Shown: positions 27,943-38,951, counted from the first letter of the stretch. The stretch is DNA of 64,000 bases from Aliiroseovarius pelagivivens (GCF_900302485.1 NZ_OMOI01000002.1:744001-808000); one strand, 5' to 3'. Program-made: numbers and translations. Notes: a model not told the origin generated them from the sequence alone.

Positions 27943-28061
27943 ACACGCGCGCTTGATTTCGCCATGACAGGCGTGGGCCGTCTTGGTATGCTTTGCGAAA
28001 GCCTCCAAAGAGGGGCGGGTCAAAATGACCCTGGGCAAGGTTGAATGAGGCGAGGCGCGCT

Positions 28062-29813
28062 GTGGCTCCACAGATCGGTTCTTCCGGGTTAAGCACCCGA
28101 TTTTCAAATCGTTGGCACGCAAGACGTGCGGCAAAGGCGCGGCCTGCGGCGGGGTTTGTTTCGCAACCCGAACCGCGGACCATCGGATCTTTTGCACGCG
28201 GTCGGCAGCTTTTGGCTGGCAACTTCTTGTTCGCCGGGCATCTGGTGAATGCGCCAGATTACATGTTGTGGGACATCCCGCCGCCCAATCCTGCCTTCAT
28301 CGAAGAAACCCAAGGCTTCGCCTGGCTGGATGATCTGGCCAGTGTTGGCGACACCGAGGCCCGCGACCGTGCGCAGGAATGGGTATTTGGCTGGATTGAT
28401 GCCTATGGCAATGGGCGCGGCGAAGGCTGGACGCCGGATTTGACCGGGCGGCGGTTGATCCGCTGGATCAGCCATGCGCTGTTTCTGATGCGGGGCATGT
28501 CCTCTGACCAAAGTCAGCGGTTCTTCCGATCTTTGGGTCAGCAGACGTTGTTTCTGGCACGCCGTTGGCGCGGGGCGACACCCGGTCTGCCGCGGTTCGA
28601 GGCTCTGACGGGCCTGATCTATGCCGGATTCAGCCTGACGGGCGTCAATGTTCATGTGGAGGCCGCCATTCAGGCCTTGGCGCGGGAATGCACGGATCAG
28701 ATTGATGATCAGGGCGGAATTCCAACCCGGAACCCTGAAGAGCTTCTAGAAGTGTTCACCCTGCTGAACTGGGCCGCGCTGACCCTGCGCGAAAGCGACC
28801 GCGAGCCAGAGCCAGCCCACATTGAAGCGATCAACCGCATCGCGCCTACCCTGCGCGCGCTTCGTCATGCCGATGGCGGGTTGGCACGTTTTCATGGCGG
28901 TGGGCGTGGTTTGGACGGGCGACTGGATCATGCGCTGGCAAATTCCGGAGTGCGGGCGGGCGTGAACGAGGATTTGGCGATGGGCTATGCCCGTCTATCC
29001 GCCGGGCGCACCAGTGTGATCGTCGACGGTGCGCCGCCGCCTGTCGGGAATGCTTCGGCCAATGGGCACGCGTCGACTTTGGCGTTCGAGCTGACCTCGG
29101 GCCGGCGTCCTGTGATTGTGAATTGCGGATCCGGTGTGCAATTTGGGCCGGAGTGGCACAAGGCGGGGCGCGCCACGCCGTCTCATTCTGTGCTGGGCGT
29201 GACCGGGATGTCATCGTCGCGCCTGTCTCAGCCGCAGGTTTTGGACGGGATCGAGCGGACCTTCTTGGTGCAGACACCAAAACAGGTGCCGCTGGAACGT
29301 GTTGTCGGTGTCGGAACGAACGGCATTGTTGCCGCCCATGATGGCTATGTCGCGACCCACGGTTTAACCCATATGCGCAAGGTGGAGCTGAGCGTGTCAG
29401 GTCGCGAGCTGTCCGGTGAAGACACACTGGCTGCGGTGTCCGACGCGGATCAAGAGGCGTTCGACACCGCGCTGGACGCCACGTCGTTGCAAGGCGTCCC
29501 CTTCACCGTGCGCTTCCACCTGCATCCCGAGGTCGACGCGACCGTTGATCTGGGGGGCACGGCGATTTCTCTGGCGCTTCGGTCTGGCGAGATTTGGGTG
29601 TTCCGCTTCGAAGGGCGTGGTGAACTGATGCTGCAAAGCAGCATTTACTTGGAAAAGTCACGCCTGAAGCCCCGAAAAACAAAACAAGTGGTTCTCTCTG
29701 GCGTCGCAATGGACTATGCGACACGCATCCGCTGGACGCTAGCCAAGGCGCAAGACACCCCAACGGTTTTGCGTGACCTTGAAACGGGCGACCGGGCGGA
29801 GCTGCCAAGTTAA
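28062..29813 (+). CDS. Heparinase II/III family protein
   Basis: The 583-residue protein resembles bacterial heparinase II/III-like proteins: an N-terminal helical toroid domain (about 40-290; RLIRWISHALFLMRG, FLARRWRG) followed by a beta-sandwich domain starting around 300 (VIVNCGSGVQFGPEW, ATPSHSVLGV). True heparinases cleave uronic-acid polysaccharides, but this alphaproteobacterial subgroup is chromosomal beside purH and has no signal peptide. GTG 28062 with GAGG six bases upstream is preferred over TTG 28041. purH follows after 30 bases. Confidence 0.8.
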   Translation: MAPQIGSSGLSTRFSNRWHARRAAKARPAAGFVSQPEPRTIGSFARGRQLLAGNFLFAGHLVNAPDYMLWDIPPPNPAFIEETQGFAWLDDLASVGDTEARDRAQEWVFGWIDAYGNGRGEGWTPDLTGRRLIRWISHALFLMRGMSSDQSQRFFRSLGQQTLFLARRWRGATPGLPRFEALTGLIYAGFSLTGVNVHVEAAIQALARECTDQIDDQGGIPTRNPEELLEVFTLLNWAALTLRESDREPEPAHIEAINRIAPTLRALRHADGGLARFHGGGRGLDGRLDHALANSGVRAGVNEDLAMGYARLSAGRTSVIVDGAPPPVGNASANGHASTLAFELTSGRRPVIVNCGSGVQFGPEWHKAGRATPSHSVLGVTGMSSSRLSQPQVLDGIERTFLVQTPKQVPLERVVGVGTNGIVAAHDGYVATHGLTHMRKVELSVSGRELSGEDTLAAVSDADQEAFDTALDATSLQGVPFTVRFHLHPEVDATVDLGGTAISLALRSGEIWVFRFEGRGELMLQSSIYLEKSRLKPRKTKQVVLSGVAMDYATRIRWTLAKAQDTPTVLRDLETGDRAELPS

Positions 29814-29843
29814 CAGACTTCAGGCCTTGGGGGGCCAACTGAC

Positions 29844-31433
29844 ATGACTGACCTTCATCCGGTGCGCCGCGCGCTGATTTCCGTATCCGACAAGACCGGC
29901 CTGATCGAACTGGGCCAGGCGCTCGAGGCCCGTGGGGTCGAGATCCTGTCCACCGGCGGTTCCGCCAAGGCTCTGCGCGACGCTGGCGTGGCCGTGAAAG
30001 ACGTGGCCGACGTGACCGGCTTCCCCGAGATGATGGACGGTCGCGTAAAGACGCTGCACCCGATGGTACATGGCGGTCTGCTGGCCCTGCGTGACAACGA
30101 TGCGCATGTCGCTTCGATGGAGGAACACGGTATCAGCGCGATCGACCTGCTGGTGGTGAACCTCTATCCGTTCGAGGAAACCGTCGCCAAGGGCGCCGAC
30201 TATGACACTTGCATCGAAAACATCGACATTGGTGGCCCGGCAATGATCCGTGCAGCGGCCAAGAACCATGCGTTCGTGAACGTTGTCGTCGATGTACAGG
30301 ATTATGACAAACTGCTGGGTGACATGGACCAGCACAATGGCGCAACCTGCCCGAAATTCCGCAAGAAGCTGGCCCAGATCGCCTATGCACGCACCGGCGC
30401 CTATGACGCCGCCGTATCCACTTGGATGGCCGATGCGCTAGAGCTGGAAGCCCCGCGCCGCCGCGCCTTTGCAGGTGAGCTGAAGCAGACCTTGCGCTAT
30501 GGCGAAAACAGCCACCAGAAGGCTGCGTTCTATACCGACGGATCGAACCGCCCCGGTGTAGCAACTGCCCAGCAGCTTCAGGGCAAGGAACTGTCCTATA
30601 ACAACATCAACGACACCGACGCCGCGTTTGAATTGGTGTCCGAGTTCGATCCCGCTGTCAGCCCTGCTGTCGCCATCATCAAGCACGCCAACCCCTGTGG
30701 TGTGGCCCAGGGCGCGACGCTGGTCGAAGCCTATCAAAAGGCATTTGACTGCGACCGCACCTCGGCCTTCGGCGGCATTGTTGCGCTGAACCAGCCGCTG
30801 GACGCTGAAACGGCCTCGAAAATTGTCGAAATCTTTACCGAGGTCGTGATCGCGCCCGGTGCGTCGGATGAGGCCAAAGAAATCTTCGCTGCCAAGAAGA
30901 ACCTGCGTCTGCTACTGACCGATGGTCTGCCCGACACACGTGCGGCCCTGACTGCCTATAAGCAGGTGGGTGGCGGCATTCTGGTGCAGGACAAAGACGT
31001 AGGTTACGTCGGCATGGATGACCTGAAAGTGGTCACCGAAAAAGCCCCGACCGACGCGCAAATGCAAGACCTGTTGTTTGCTTGGAAAGTTGCCAAGCAC
31101 GTCAAGTCGAACGCCATCGTGTATGTGAAAGATCAAGCCACCGTGGGCGTGGGCGCCGGTCAGATGAGCCGTCTGGACAGTGCGAACGTTGCCGCATCGA
31201 AAGCCGAGCGTATGGCCGCCGAACTTGGCCTGGACGAAAGCCTGGCGAAGGGCTCGGCTGTGGCCTCGGACGCGTTCTTCCCCTTCCCCGACGGTCTTCT
31301 GGAAGCGGCCGCCGCTGGCGGCACCTGCGTGATCCAGCCGGGCGGTTCGATGCGCGATCAGGAAGTGATCGACGCGGCAAATGAAGCAGGGTTGGCCATG
31401 GTCTTTACCGGCATGCGCCACTTCCGGCACTAA
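29844..31433 (+). CDS. purH: Bifunctional AICAR transformylase / IMP cyclohydrolase
   Basis: PurH performs the final two steps of de novo IMP synthesis. The 529 residues have the N-terminal cyclohydrolase (MGS-like) domain, with [10 protein letters not shown] near residue 65 and [16 protein letters not shown] near residue 128, and a C-terminal AICAR formyltransferase domain ([34 protein letters not shown]). lspA starts 4 bases after the stop. Confidence 0.97.
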   Translation: MTDLHPVRRALISVSDKTGLIELGQALEARGVEILSTGGSAKALRDAGVAVKDVADVTGFPEMMDGRVKTLHPMVHGGLLALRDNDAHVASMEEHGISAIDLLVVNLYPFEETVAKGADYDTCIENIDIGGPAMIRAAAKNHAFVNVVVDVQDYDKLLGDMDQHNGATCPKFRKKLAQIAYARTGAYDAAVSTWMADALELEAPRRRAFAGELKQTLRYGENSHQKAAFYTDGSNRPGVATAQQLQGKELSYNNINDTDAAFELVSEFDPAVSPAVAIIKHANPCGVAQGATLVEAYQKAFDCDRTSAFGGIVALNQPLDAETASKIVEIFTEVVIAPGASDEAKEIFAAKKNLRLLLTDGLPDTRAALTAYKQVGGGILVQDKDVGYVGMDDLKVVTEKAPTDAQMQDLLFAWKVAKHVKSNAIVYVKDQATVGVGAGQMSRLDSANVAASKAERMAAELGLDESLAKGSAVASDAFFPFPDGLLEAAAAGGTCVIQPGGSMRDQEVIDAANEAGLAMVFTGMRHFRH

Positions 31434-31437
31434 GCCC

Positions 31438-31914
31438 ATGATGCGCGTGATCGGCATATCCGCTTTGGTGGCGTTCCTTCTGGATCAGCTGACCAAGTAT
31501 CACGCGTTGTATATTTTGGATCTGGACCGCGTCGGCGTGGTCCAGATCTGGCCGCCCTATTTGGTTTACCAGATGGGTTGGAACACCGGCATCAACTTCG
31601 GCCTTTTCGGCGGCGCTGACCCAAGCGTCACCCGCTGGATCTTGATCGCAGTGGCCTTGATTATTTCAATCTGGGTTGTCTGGTGGATCCGCAAAGAACA
31701 GGTTGGGCGACTGGCGCAGGTTTCCGCAGGATTGCTGGTTGGCGGTGCGCTGGGCAACGTCGTAGACCGTATTTATTATGGGGCCGTTGTCGATTTTCTG
31801 AACACCTCGTGTTGTGGTTTTCGGAACCCGTATTCCTTCAACGTGGCGGATATTTTCGTCTTTGCAGGCGCCATTGGGCTGGTTCTTTTCGCCTCGTCTA
31901 ACAAGACCCCGTGA
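31438..31914 (+). CDS. lspA: Lipoprotein signal peptidase (signal peptidase II)
   Basis: LspA removes signal peptides from diacylated prolipoproteins. The 158-residue protein has four membrane segments and the conserved blocks DQLTKY near residue 18, NTGINFGLF near 53, GNVVDRIYYG near 104 (first catalytic Asp) and FNVADIFVFAG near 130 (second catalytic Asp). Two adjacent ATG codons at 31438 and 31441 are possible starts. Its place next to the DUF3035 lipoprotein and M16 genes is a common alphaproteobacterial order. Confidence 0.94.
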   Translation: MMRVIGISALVAFLLDQLTKYHALYILDLDRVGVVQIWPPYLVYQMGWNTGINFGLFGGADPSVTRWILIAVALIISIWVVWWIRKEQVGRLAQVSAGLLVGGALGNVVDRIYYGAVVDFLNTSCCGFRNPYSFNVADIFVFAGAIGLVLFASSNKTP

Positions 31915-31971
31915 CGCGGCTTTCCAGATGGGCTAATAAACCCATAGATTACCTTGGGGATTGGACGTGAA

Positions 31972-32499
31972 ATGCGTGTTTCGTCTATGAAATTTCTGAC
32001 TTTTGGTGCCATTATTATGGGGCTGGTTGCATGTTCCAACAGCGATCCATCGCTGATGAACTTGCGCGCGTCACAGGATGGCCCGGACGAGTTTGCGATT
32101 CTTCCGACGAAACCCCTGCAAGAGCCGAAAAGCTATTCCGAGCTGCCAGCCCCCACTCCCGGTCAGGCAAACTTGACCGATCCGACACCTAAGGCCGACG
32201 CTATTGCGGCTCTTGGTGGCAATCTTGGATCGGGTAAGCTTCGCGGCGGAGAAGGGGCTCTGGTCAGCGCAGCAAGCCGCTATGGCGTGTCCGCGAATAT
32301 CCGACAAGTTCTTGAAGCATCGGACCTTGAATGGCGTAAGGACAATCGGGGCCGTGTGCTGGAACGGTTGTTCAACGTGAACGTCTATTACCGTGCTTAC
32401 GAGGCTATGCATCTGAACCAGCACCTTGAGCTAGAGCGCCTGCGTCGTCTGGGCATCTGGACGCCGGCCGCACCGCCCGAGGTTGTGACGGATCGTTAA
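31972..32499 (+). CDS. DUF3035 lipoprotein
   Basis: A 175-residue lipoprotein with a signal peptide ending at Cys in GLVACSNS (about residue 22). A DUF3035-like region (LRASQDGPDEFAIL and PTKPLQEPKSYSELPAPTPG) is followed by a helical C-terminal part. Such proteins occur almost only in Alphaproteobacteria downstream of lspA and are of unknown role, probably envelope. ATG 31972 has GGACG upstream; a later ATG (31987) would give a shorter signal peptide. Confidence 0.85.
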   Translation: MRVSSMKFLTFGAIIMGLVACSNSDPSLMNLRASQDGPDEFAILPTKPLQEPKSYSELPAPTPGQANLTDPTPKADAIAALGGNLGSGKLRGGEGALVSAASRYGVSANIRQVLEASDLEWRKDNRGRVLERLFNVNVYYRAYEAMHLNQHLELERLRRLGIWTPAAPPEVVTDR

Positions 32500-32513
32500 T
32501 GACTCGTAGAATG

Positions 32514-32532
32514 GGGCCTTCGGGCCCTTTTT
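32514..32532 (+). terminator. Rho-independent terminator after the DUF3035 gene
   Basis: A 5-bp GC stem with a TTCG-type tetraloop (32514-32518 with 32523-32527) is followed by five T, 14 bases after the stop. Confidence 0.8.
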
Positions 32533-32637
32533 CGTTTCCGGACCGCTCGCTGGGTTAACTTCGATCACATCTGCGTTGCCAAGGCTTGAAGCAAATGCCG
32601 GGGTGGATAGTTTAGTCCGATACAGAAGGAGCATTAC

Positions 32638-33984
32638 ATGCGTTTCATTCTTGCAGGATTGTTGGCCGTTGGTTTGGGCGCGGGACCGGCTTCGCCCCTG
32701 ATGGCCAAGGACGATGTCAGCAGTTTCACACTGGACAACGGGCTTGAGGTTGTCGTGATCGAGGATCACCGCGCACCCGTTGTTGTCCACATGCTGTGGT
32801 ATCGTGCCGGTGCTGCGGATGAACAGCCCGGCGTTTCCGGTGTCGCGCATTTTCTCGAGCACCTGCTGTTTAAAGAGACCGAGAACTATGAAGCGGGTGC
32901 GCTCAGCCGTGTGGTGGCCGAAAACGGGGGGTCGGACAATGCGTTCACCTCGCAGGATTACACCGCCTATTTTCAAAGGATTGCTGCAGATCGTCTGGGC
33001 TTGATGATGGAAATGGAATCGGATCGGGTGCGCAATTTGATCCTGTCCGAGGACGATATCGCCACCGAACGTGACGTGATCTTGGAAGAGCGTGCCCAAC
33101 GTACCGACAGCGAACCGGGTGCTCTGTTTCGGGAACAGATCAACGCTGCTGCTTTTCTGAACCACCCCTATGGCATTCCGGTTATCGGATGGCGGCACGA
33201 GATGGAGACCTTGTCGCGCGAAGCCGCTTCGGCCTTCTATGAACGCTTCTATGCGCCCAACAACGCGATTCTTGTCGTGGCGGGTGATGTCGCGCCCGAA
33301 GAGGTGCTTGCGCTGGCCAAAACGCATTACGGCCCGTTGGCACCCACCCCCGACCTTGGGAAACGCGTGCGCGTTCAGGAACCACCGCAACTGGCCGAGC
33401 GCCGCCTGCGCTTTGCCGATCCGCGCGTCGCGCAACCCTATGTCCTTCGCCGCTATCAGGCGCCCGAGCGTGACAGTGGTGCGCAGGAAGAAGCGGCTGC
33501 GCTGGTCTATCTGGCCGAGATCCTTGGCGGAAACGGAGCGACTTCGGTCCTTGGACGGGCGTTGCAGTTTGATGAGCAGATCGCGGTCTATGCGGGCGCG
33601 GGATATCGCTCGGTATCGCTGGACGACACCAGTTTCTCGTTGATCGTTGTGCCCACTCCGGAGGTGTCATTGAAGGACGCCGAAGCGGCCTTGGATCGCG
33701 AGATTGCCGAGTTTCTTGAGACCGGCATCGACCCCGAGCAGTTTGAGCGTGTGAAGTTCCAAATCCGTGCGGATGACGTCTATTCGCAGGACAACGTGAT
33801 GGCGCGTGCCGAACGGTATGGGTCGGCGCTGACCTCGGGCCTGACGATCGAAGATGTCACGGCTTGGCCTGATGTGCTTCAGGCGGTCACACCGGAAGAC
33901 GTGATGAATGCCGCGCGCGCGGTGTTTGACGAACGTAAGGCGGTGACCGGTTGGCTGGTGCCCGAAGGCGGAGAGGACATGTAA
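32638..33984 (+). CDS. M16-family zinc metallopeptidase, catalytic subunit
   Basis: The 448-residue protein has a signal peptide (about 1-22), and the inverted zinc motif HFLEH at 71-75 with the third ligand Glu at 151 (VILEER), exactly the HxxEH-x76-E spacing of pitrilysins. Two M16 domains follow. It should be a periplasmic peptidase. The neighbouring gene starts within its stop codon and encodes a related protein without the zinc motif, so the pair likely forms a heterodimer like mitochondrial processing peptidase. Confidence 0.9.
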   Translation: MRFILAGLLAVGLGAGPASPLMAKDDVSSFTLDNGLEVVVIEDHRAPVVVHMLWYRAGAADEQPGVSGVAHFLEHLLFKETENYEAGALSRVVAENGGSDNAFTSQDYTAYFQRIAADRLGLMMEMESDRVRNLILSEDDIATERDVILEERAQRTDSEPGALFREQINAAAFLNHPYGIPVIGWRHEMETLSREAASAFYERFYAPNNAILVVAGDVAPEEVLALAKTHYGPLAPTPDLGKRVRVQEPPQLAERRLRFADPRVAQPYVLRRYQAPERDSGAQEEAAALVYLAEILGGNGATSVLGRALQFDEQIAVYAGAGYRSVSLDDTSFSLIVVPTPEVSLKDAEAALDREIAEFLETGIDPEQFERVKFQIRADDVYSQDNVMARAERYGSALTSGLTIEDVTAWPDVLQAVTPEDVMNAARAVFDERKAVTGWLVPEGGEDM

Positions 33985-35294
33985 TGAAACGGATCGCTCT
34001 TGTTTTGGCGGGGCTGATTGCCCTGACCCTTCCCGCCCGTGCCGAAGTCGCAATGGAGGAGGTTACTTCGGCCAACGGTCATGTGGCTTGGCTGGTGCAC
34101 GAACCGGCCCTTCCCTTCACCGCGCTGGAAATTCGCTTTCGTGGCGGAACGGTGCTGGATCGCCCAGACAAGCGGGGGGCTGTGAACCTGATGGTCGGCC
34201 TTCTGGAAGAAGGGGCCGGGGATATGGATGCGCAGGGTTTTGCGGAATCGCGTGAAGCTTTAGCAGCCTCGTACGGGTTTGATGCCGGGGAAGACAGTAT
34301 CGGTATTTCAGCGCAATTTCTGACGGAAAACCGGGATCAGGCAGTGGATCTTCTGCACGAAGCGCTGACCGACCCACGATTTGACGACACGGCGCTGGAG
34401 CGTGTTCGCACGCAGGTTCTGTCGCATCTTGCGTCCCGCGCAACCGATCCAAGCTCGATCGCCAGTGATGCGTTTGATGCAGCGGCCTACGGGGAACATG
34501 CCTATGGCAGCTATGATGGCGGGACGGTCGAAAGCGTCACTGCGCTGACCCGCGACGATATTGTGAATGCCTATCGCGACACCATGGTGCTGGACCGGAT
34601 CTATGTAGCCGCCGTGGGGGATATCACCGCACAACAACTTGGCCCACTTCTTGACCAACTATTCGAGGGCCTGCCGCAGACTGGCGCCGCCATGCCGGAT
34701 CGGGTCGAGTTCGGTCTGCCCGGTGGCACAACAGTCGTGCCCTTCGATACGCCGCAATCCGTTGCGCTTTTCGGCCATGGCGGGATCGAACGCGAAGATC
34801 CCGATTTCTTTGCGGCCTATCTGGTCAACACGGTTCTGGGCGGCCCAAGCTCGATTTCGCGCCTGATGAACCAAGTGCGGGAAGAGCGGGGACTGACCTA
34901 TGGGATCGGCTCGTATCTGGTTCCGGTCGATTGGACCGAAAGTGTGCTTGGGCAGTTCTCAAGTCAGAACGGAGTGATCGGCGAGGCGATCGATGTGGTG
35001 CGCGATGAATGGGCAAAAATTGCCAGCGAAGGCATCACACAAGAGGAGCTGACGGCTGCTCAGACCTATCTGACCGGATCGTATCCCTTGCGCTTTGACG
35101 GCAATGCCAACATTGCCAACATCATGGTGGCGATGCAGTTGGAAGGGCTGCCGATCGACTATATCGCGACCCGGAACGAACAGGTTATGGCGGTCACATT
35201 AGACGAGGCAAACCGCGTGGCATCCGAGGTCTATCACCCCGATGCGCTGCATTTTGTGGTGGTCGGTCAGCCTGAAGGCGTTGTGTCGAATTAA
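33984..35294 (+). CDS. M16-family peptidase-like protein, non-catalytic partner
   Basis: A 436-residue M16 relative with a signal peptide (about 1-20). At the place of the zinc motif the sequence reads NLMVGLLEEGAG, so no HxxEH exists and it should not be catalytic. The C-terminal M16 domain is intact (GPSSISRLMNQVREERGLTY-type substrate-loop segment). It overlaps the preceding gene (TAATG) and probably forms the second half of one periplasmic chamber. mutL follows after about 50 bases. Confidence 0.88.
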   Translation: MKRIALVLAGLIALTLPARAEVAMEEVTSANGHVAWLVHEPALPFTALEIRFRGGTVLDRPDKRGAVNLMVGLLEEGAGDMDAQGFAESREALAASYGFDAGEDSIGISAQFLTENRDQAVDLLHEALTDPRFDDTALERVRTQVLSHLASRATDPSSIASDAFDAAAYGEHAYGSYDGGTVESVTALTRDDIVNAYRDTMVLDRIYVAAVGDITAQQLGPLLDQLFEGLPQTGAAMPDRVEFGLPGGTTVVPFDTPQSVALFGHGGIEREDPDFFAAYLVNTVLGGPSSISRLMNQVREERGLTYGIGSYLVPVDWTESVLGQFSSQNGVIGEAIDVVRDEWAKIASEGITQEELTAAQTYLTGSYPLRFDGNANIANIMVAMQLEGLPIDYIATRNEQVMAVTLDEANRVASEVYHPDALHFVVVGQPEGVVSN

Positions 35295-35345
35295 GCTGTT
35301 TTGCGGAATGGTCGAATCGGGCGTGGGTATGCTAAGTTTTGTGCC

Positions 35346-37208
35346 ATGCCCGAAGACAGCCCCCATATAAGCCCGGATCGGTCGATCCGCCGTCCAGTTA
35401 TCCGTCAGTTGGATGATGCTGCAATCAACCGGATTGCGGCCGGTGAAGTGGTGGAACGCCCGGCCTCGGCCGTCAAAGAGCTGGTGGAAAACGCCATTGA
35501 TGCAGGGGCGAGCCGGATCGAGGTTTGCTATGCCGACGGCGGCAAGACACTGATCCGCGTGACAGATGACGGTTGTGGCATCGCGCCCGACGATCTGGCG
35601 CTGGCGATGTCACGTCATGCGACGTCAAAGATTGACGGCTCAGACCTGTTGGACATCCATACCTTCGGGTTCCGTGGCGAGGCGCTGCCCTCGCTTGGGG
35701 CAGTGGGTCGGCTGACGATCACGTCGCGCGTCGACGGATTTGACGCAGCGGTGATCCGCGTGGCGGGCGGGCAGACGGATCCGGTGAAACCCGCCGCCCT
35801 GTCCAGCGGCACAGTGGTCGAGCTGCGCGACCTGTTCTACGCCACCCCCGCGCGTCTGAAGTTCCTGCGCACCGACCGGGCCGAGGCGCAAGCGATCAGC
35901 GATGTCGTGAAGCGGCTGGCCATGGCCGAGCCGCAGATCGGCTTCACCTTGCGCGATGTATCCGGCGGGGGCGAAGGCCGTGTGACCTTCCGCGCGGACC
36001 CGGAAACGGGCGATATGTTTGATGCGCTCTCGGGTCGGCTGGCGACGATCCTTGGACGCGACTTTGCGGAAAACGCCATCCCGATTGACGCCGAACGTGA
36101 GGGGTTGCGCCTGACGGGCTTTGCAGCGCTTCCGACATATTCACGCGGAGCGGCGGTGGCGCAGTTCCTGTTCGTGAACGGACGCCCGGTGAAGGACAAA
36201 CTGCTGACCGGTGCACTACGGGCTGCCTATTTCGATTTCCTGTCCCGCGACCGTCACCCTGCGGCGGCGCTGTTCGTGTCTTGCGACCCGCATCTGGTCG
36301 ATGTGAACGTCCACCCCGCCAAGTCCGAGGTCCGATTCCGTGAGCCCGGCGTGGCGCGCGGGTTGATCGTTTCGGGGCTGCGGCACGCACTGGCGAATGC
36401 AGGGCATCGTGCATCGACTACGGTGGCAGGCGCGACGTTGGGCGCAATGCGGCCCGAGTCGACCGAACCCCGCGTCTATCAAATGGACCGCCCCAGCCTT
36501 GGCGCGATGCGATCGTCCTATCAGGCGCAGATGCCCGCTCCAGAGACACCCGGTTTTGCGGAAATGTCCGCCCCGTCCGCGCGGTTTGATCCGGTGATCG
36601 CGCCCGAACAGGACGCCCCGCAAGAGGCGCTTCCCTTGGGCGCCGCCCGCGCGCAGGTGCACGAGAACTACATCATCGCACAGACGGAAACGGGCATGGT
36701 CATCGTCGATCAACACGCCGCGCATGAACGTCTGGTCTATGAGAAGCTGAAACGCCAGATGGCGGAAAACGGCGTGGCCCGTCAGGCGCTGCTGATCCCC
36801 GAGATCGTCGAGCTGTCGATGGGCGACGTTGCACGTCTACTCGAGGTCGCGGACGACTTGGCCGCGATGGGCCTGGTCATCGAACCCTTCGGCGGGGACG
36901 CCGTCGCCGTGCGCGAAACCCCCGCCATCCTGGGCGAGATCAACGCCACCGCGATGATCAAGGACGTGCTGGACGAACTGGCGGATCTGGGCGATAGCAA
37001 CATGGTGCAGGCCAAGATCGAGGCCGTTCTGTCCCGCGTCGCCTGCCACGGTTCGATCCGGTCGGGCCGCTGGATGCGCCCGGAAGAAATGAACGCCCTG
37101 CTGCGCGAAATGGAGGCCACGCCCCATTCCGGTCAATGCAACCACGGGCGCCCCACCTATGTGGAATTGAAACTTGCTGATATCGAAAGGCTGTTTGGAC
37201 GCACATGA
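35346..37208 (+). CDS. mutL: DNA mismatch repair protein MutL (endonuclease type)
   Basis: The 620-residue protein carries the N-terminal GHKL ATPase ([26 protein letters not shown]-like DDGCGI, GFRGEAL) and a C-terminal domain with the endonuclease metal motif [12 protein letters not shown] (about 455-466), plus ACHGSIRSG and CNHGRP. So it should nick DNA itself, as in bacteria without MutH. ATG 35346 begins the expected N-terminus; 15 upstream in-frame residues lack support. Its stop overlaps the rmuC start. Confidence 0.95.
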   Translation: MPEDSPHISPDRSIRRPVIRQLDDAAINRIAAGEVVERPASAVKELVENAIDAGASRIEVCYADGGKTLIRVTDDGCGIAPDDLALAMSRHATSKIDGSDLLDIHTFGFRGEALPSLGAVGRLTITSRVDGFDAAVIRVAGGQTDPVKPAALSSGTVVELRDLFYATPARLKFLRTDRAEAQAISDVVKRLAMAEPQIGFTLRDVSGGGEGRVTFRADPETGDMFDALSGRLATILGRDFAENAIPIDAEREGLRLTGFAALPTYSRGAAVAQFLFVNGRPVKDKLLTGALRAAYFDFLSRDRHPAAALFVSCDPHLVDVNVHPAKSEVRFREPGVARGLIVSGLRHALANAGHRASTTVAGATLGAMRPESTEPRVYQMDRPSLGAMRSSYQAQMPAPETPGFAEMSAPSARFDPVIAPEQDAPQEALPLGAARAQVHENYIIAQTETGMVIVDQHAAHERLVYEKLKRQMAENGVARQALLIPEIVELSMGDVARLLEVADDLAAMGLVIEPFGGDAVAVRETPAILGEINATAMIKDVLDELADLGDSNMVQAKIEAVLSRVACHGSIRSGRWMRPEEMNALLREMEATPHSGQCNHGRPTYVELKLADIERLFGRT

Positions 37209-38443
37209 TCCAGATCGGTGACATAACCTATGACCTCTCTGACCCGCTGGTGCTTTTGACACTCGGCGGCATCGCGCTTGCGGTTCTGATTTTTATTCTG
37301 CTGCTGGTGGTTTTGCGCCGCGCCGGGCGATCAACCCGCGTGGCCGAAGATATGGCGCTGCAGATGGGCGGTCTGGGACAGGCGGTACAGGTTCTGGGCG
37401 CGGGGCAGGATCAACTGTCGGGCGGGTTGCGCACGGTGTCGGACACGCAGGCATCAGGACAGGCGCAGGTGCTGCAAGCGATGGAGACCCGCTTGGCCCA
37501 TGTGCAGCAGCAGATGAATGACCGCCTGCACGACAACGCGATGAAATCCGCGCGTGCCATGTCGGAGCTTCAGGACCGGATGAAAGAAAGCCTGCAAGGC
37601 AATGCGGTGAAGACGACCGAAAGCCTGACGCAATTGCAGGAACGGCTGAAGGTGATCGACAAGGCGCAGGATAACATCACCCGGCTGTCGGGCGATGTGC
37701 TGAGCCTTCAGGACATCCTGTCGAACAAGCAAACCCGCGGGGCGTTTGGGGAAATCCAGCTGACCGACATCGTGTCCAAGGCGTTGCCCAAGGATAGCTA
37801 TGACCTGCAGGCCACGCTGTCGAACGGGAAACGTGCGGACTGTATGATCCACCTGCCGAACCCCCCGGGCCCGATCGTGATCGACTCGAAATTTCCGTTG
37901 GAAGCGTACGAGGCGCTGCGCCGGGCGGGCACGCCGGAAGAGCTGACGCTGGCCGCCCGCGCGATGAAAACCGCCGTGCGCGCCCACATCAAGGCGATTT
38001 CCGAGAAATACATCATCGAGGGCGAAACCGCAGACGGCGCGCTAATGTTCCTGCCGTCCGAGGCCGTCTATGCCGAGCTACACGCCAATTTCTCGGAGGT
38101 GGTTCGCGAAGGGTTCGAGGCCCGCGTCTGGATCGTCTCGCCCACCACCTGCATGGCGACCCTGAACACCATGCGTGCGATCCTGAAAGACGCCCGCATG
38201 CGCGAACAGGCCGGCGCAATCCGCAAAGAGCTGCACCTGCTATCCGCCGATGTCGGGCGCCTGGGAGATCGCGTCGCGAACCTCGACCGTCATTTCCACC
38301 AAGCCTCGAAAGATATTTCCGAGATCAAGATCTCGGCCGAGAAAGCAGGCAACCGCGCAAAACGGCTGGACAATTTCGATTTCGAAGAGGTCGCGGAAGA
38401 CGATCAGACCGTGGTGCCGATTGGGAAGGGGCCAATAACGTAG
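37205..38443 (+). CDS. rmuC: DNA recombination protein RmuC
   Basis: The 412-residue protein has an N-terminal TM segment (about 20-40), a long coiled-coil (about 60-170) and the RmuC core with [19 protein letters not shown] and [15 protein letters not shown], a PD-(D/E)XK-like nuclease fold. RmuC limits inversions and rearrangements in E. coli. Its start overlaps mutL by 4 bases, so a mutL-rmuC operon is likely. Confidence 0.93.
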   Translation: MIQIGDITYDLSDPLVLLTLGGIALAVLIFILLLVVLRRAGRSTRVAEDMALQMGGLGQAVQVLGAGQDQLSGGLRTVSDTQASGQAQVLQAMETRLAHVQQQMNDRLHDNAMKSARAMSELQDRMKESLQGNAVKTTESLTQLQERLKVIDKAQDNITRLSGDVLSLQDILSNKQTRGAFGEIQLTDIVSKALPKDSYDLQATLSNGKRADCMIHLPNPPGPIVIDSKFPLEAYEALRRAGTPEELTLAARAMKTAVRAHIKAISEKYIIEGETADGALMFLPSEAVYAELHANFSEVVREGFEARVWIVSPTTCMATLNTMRAILKDARMREQAGAIRKELHLLSADVGRLGDRVANLDRHFHQASKDISEIKISAEKAGNRAKRLDNFDFEEVAEDDQTVVPIGKGPIT

Positions 38444-38486
38444 CAGGTAGATAGCTGCCGAATGGAACTTTTGGGAGAAGCTCGCA

Positions 38487-38870
38487 TTGGAAGACACAAC
38501 GCCTTTTGTCAGAACAGATTTTTCCGACTCCTCCAAATGGAAAGCTTTATTGGAAGAAGTCTCGACGGAAAACGAGATGGGGTTTCGCGCGTTTGTCGAA
38601 CCAATTTCAGATAGCCGATTTGACTCAGCTGATCCCGTCGACGTGGCGCATGAATACGCTGATGCTGTCGTGGTCTTTGTTGTTGATGTGCACACTATTC
38701 AAACGGGTGAAGTTCTTTGCCTGAACGGCGAAGCACCAACTGAACAGATTCGCGCAAAGGCCAAAGATCTTTGGGTTGTCGAAAACAATCTCTCGATTGG
38801 AAACTTGCTCTTCGATGAGCTTGTTGAGCAAGTAGGAGAAGATGGCGTGTTGCAGTCTCTAGAGTTGTAA
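38487..38870 (+). CDS. DUF6924-like small protein
   Basis: A 127-residue acidic soluble protein with the pattern VRTDFSDSSKWKALLEEV, FRAFVEPISD and VENNLSIGNLLFDE, which I recognise as DUF6924-like; that family has no known role and is often actinobacterial. It starts at TTG 38487 behind GGAGAA. The gene is visibly more AT-rich than rmuC and the next gene, hinting at horizontal transfer. Nothing in the sequence suggests catalysis. Confidence 0.65.
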   Translation: MEDTTPFVRTDFSDSSKWKALLEEVSTENEMGFRAFVEPISDSRFDSADPVDVAHEYADAVVVFVVDVHTIQTGEVLCLNGEAPTEQIRAKAKDLWVVENNLSIGNLLFDELVEQVGEDGVLQSLEL

Positions 38871-38951
38871 GGTTTCAGACCAAGCCCCCCCAACCTTGAC
38901 GGATCACTAAACAGATGCTGGTCTAATCCCAACGGATAGGACACCGACCGC

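Noticed and set aside
28024..28047. Seven-codon open frame ATG...TGA just before the heparinase-like gene as a leader peptide
   Set aside because: It has no regulatory residue run and no attenuator hairpin follows; likely chance.
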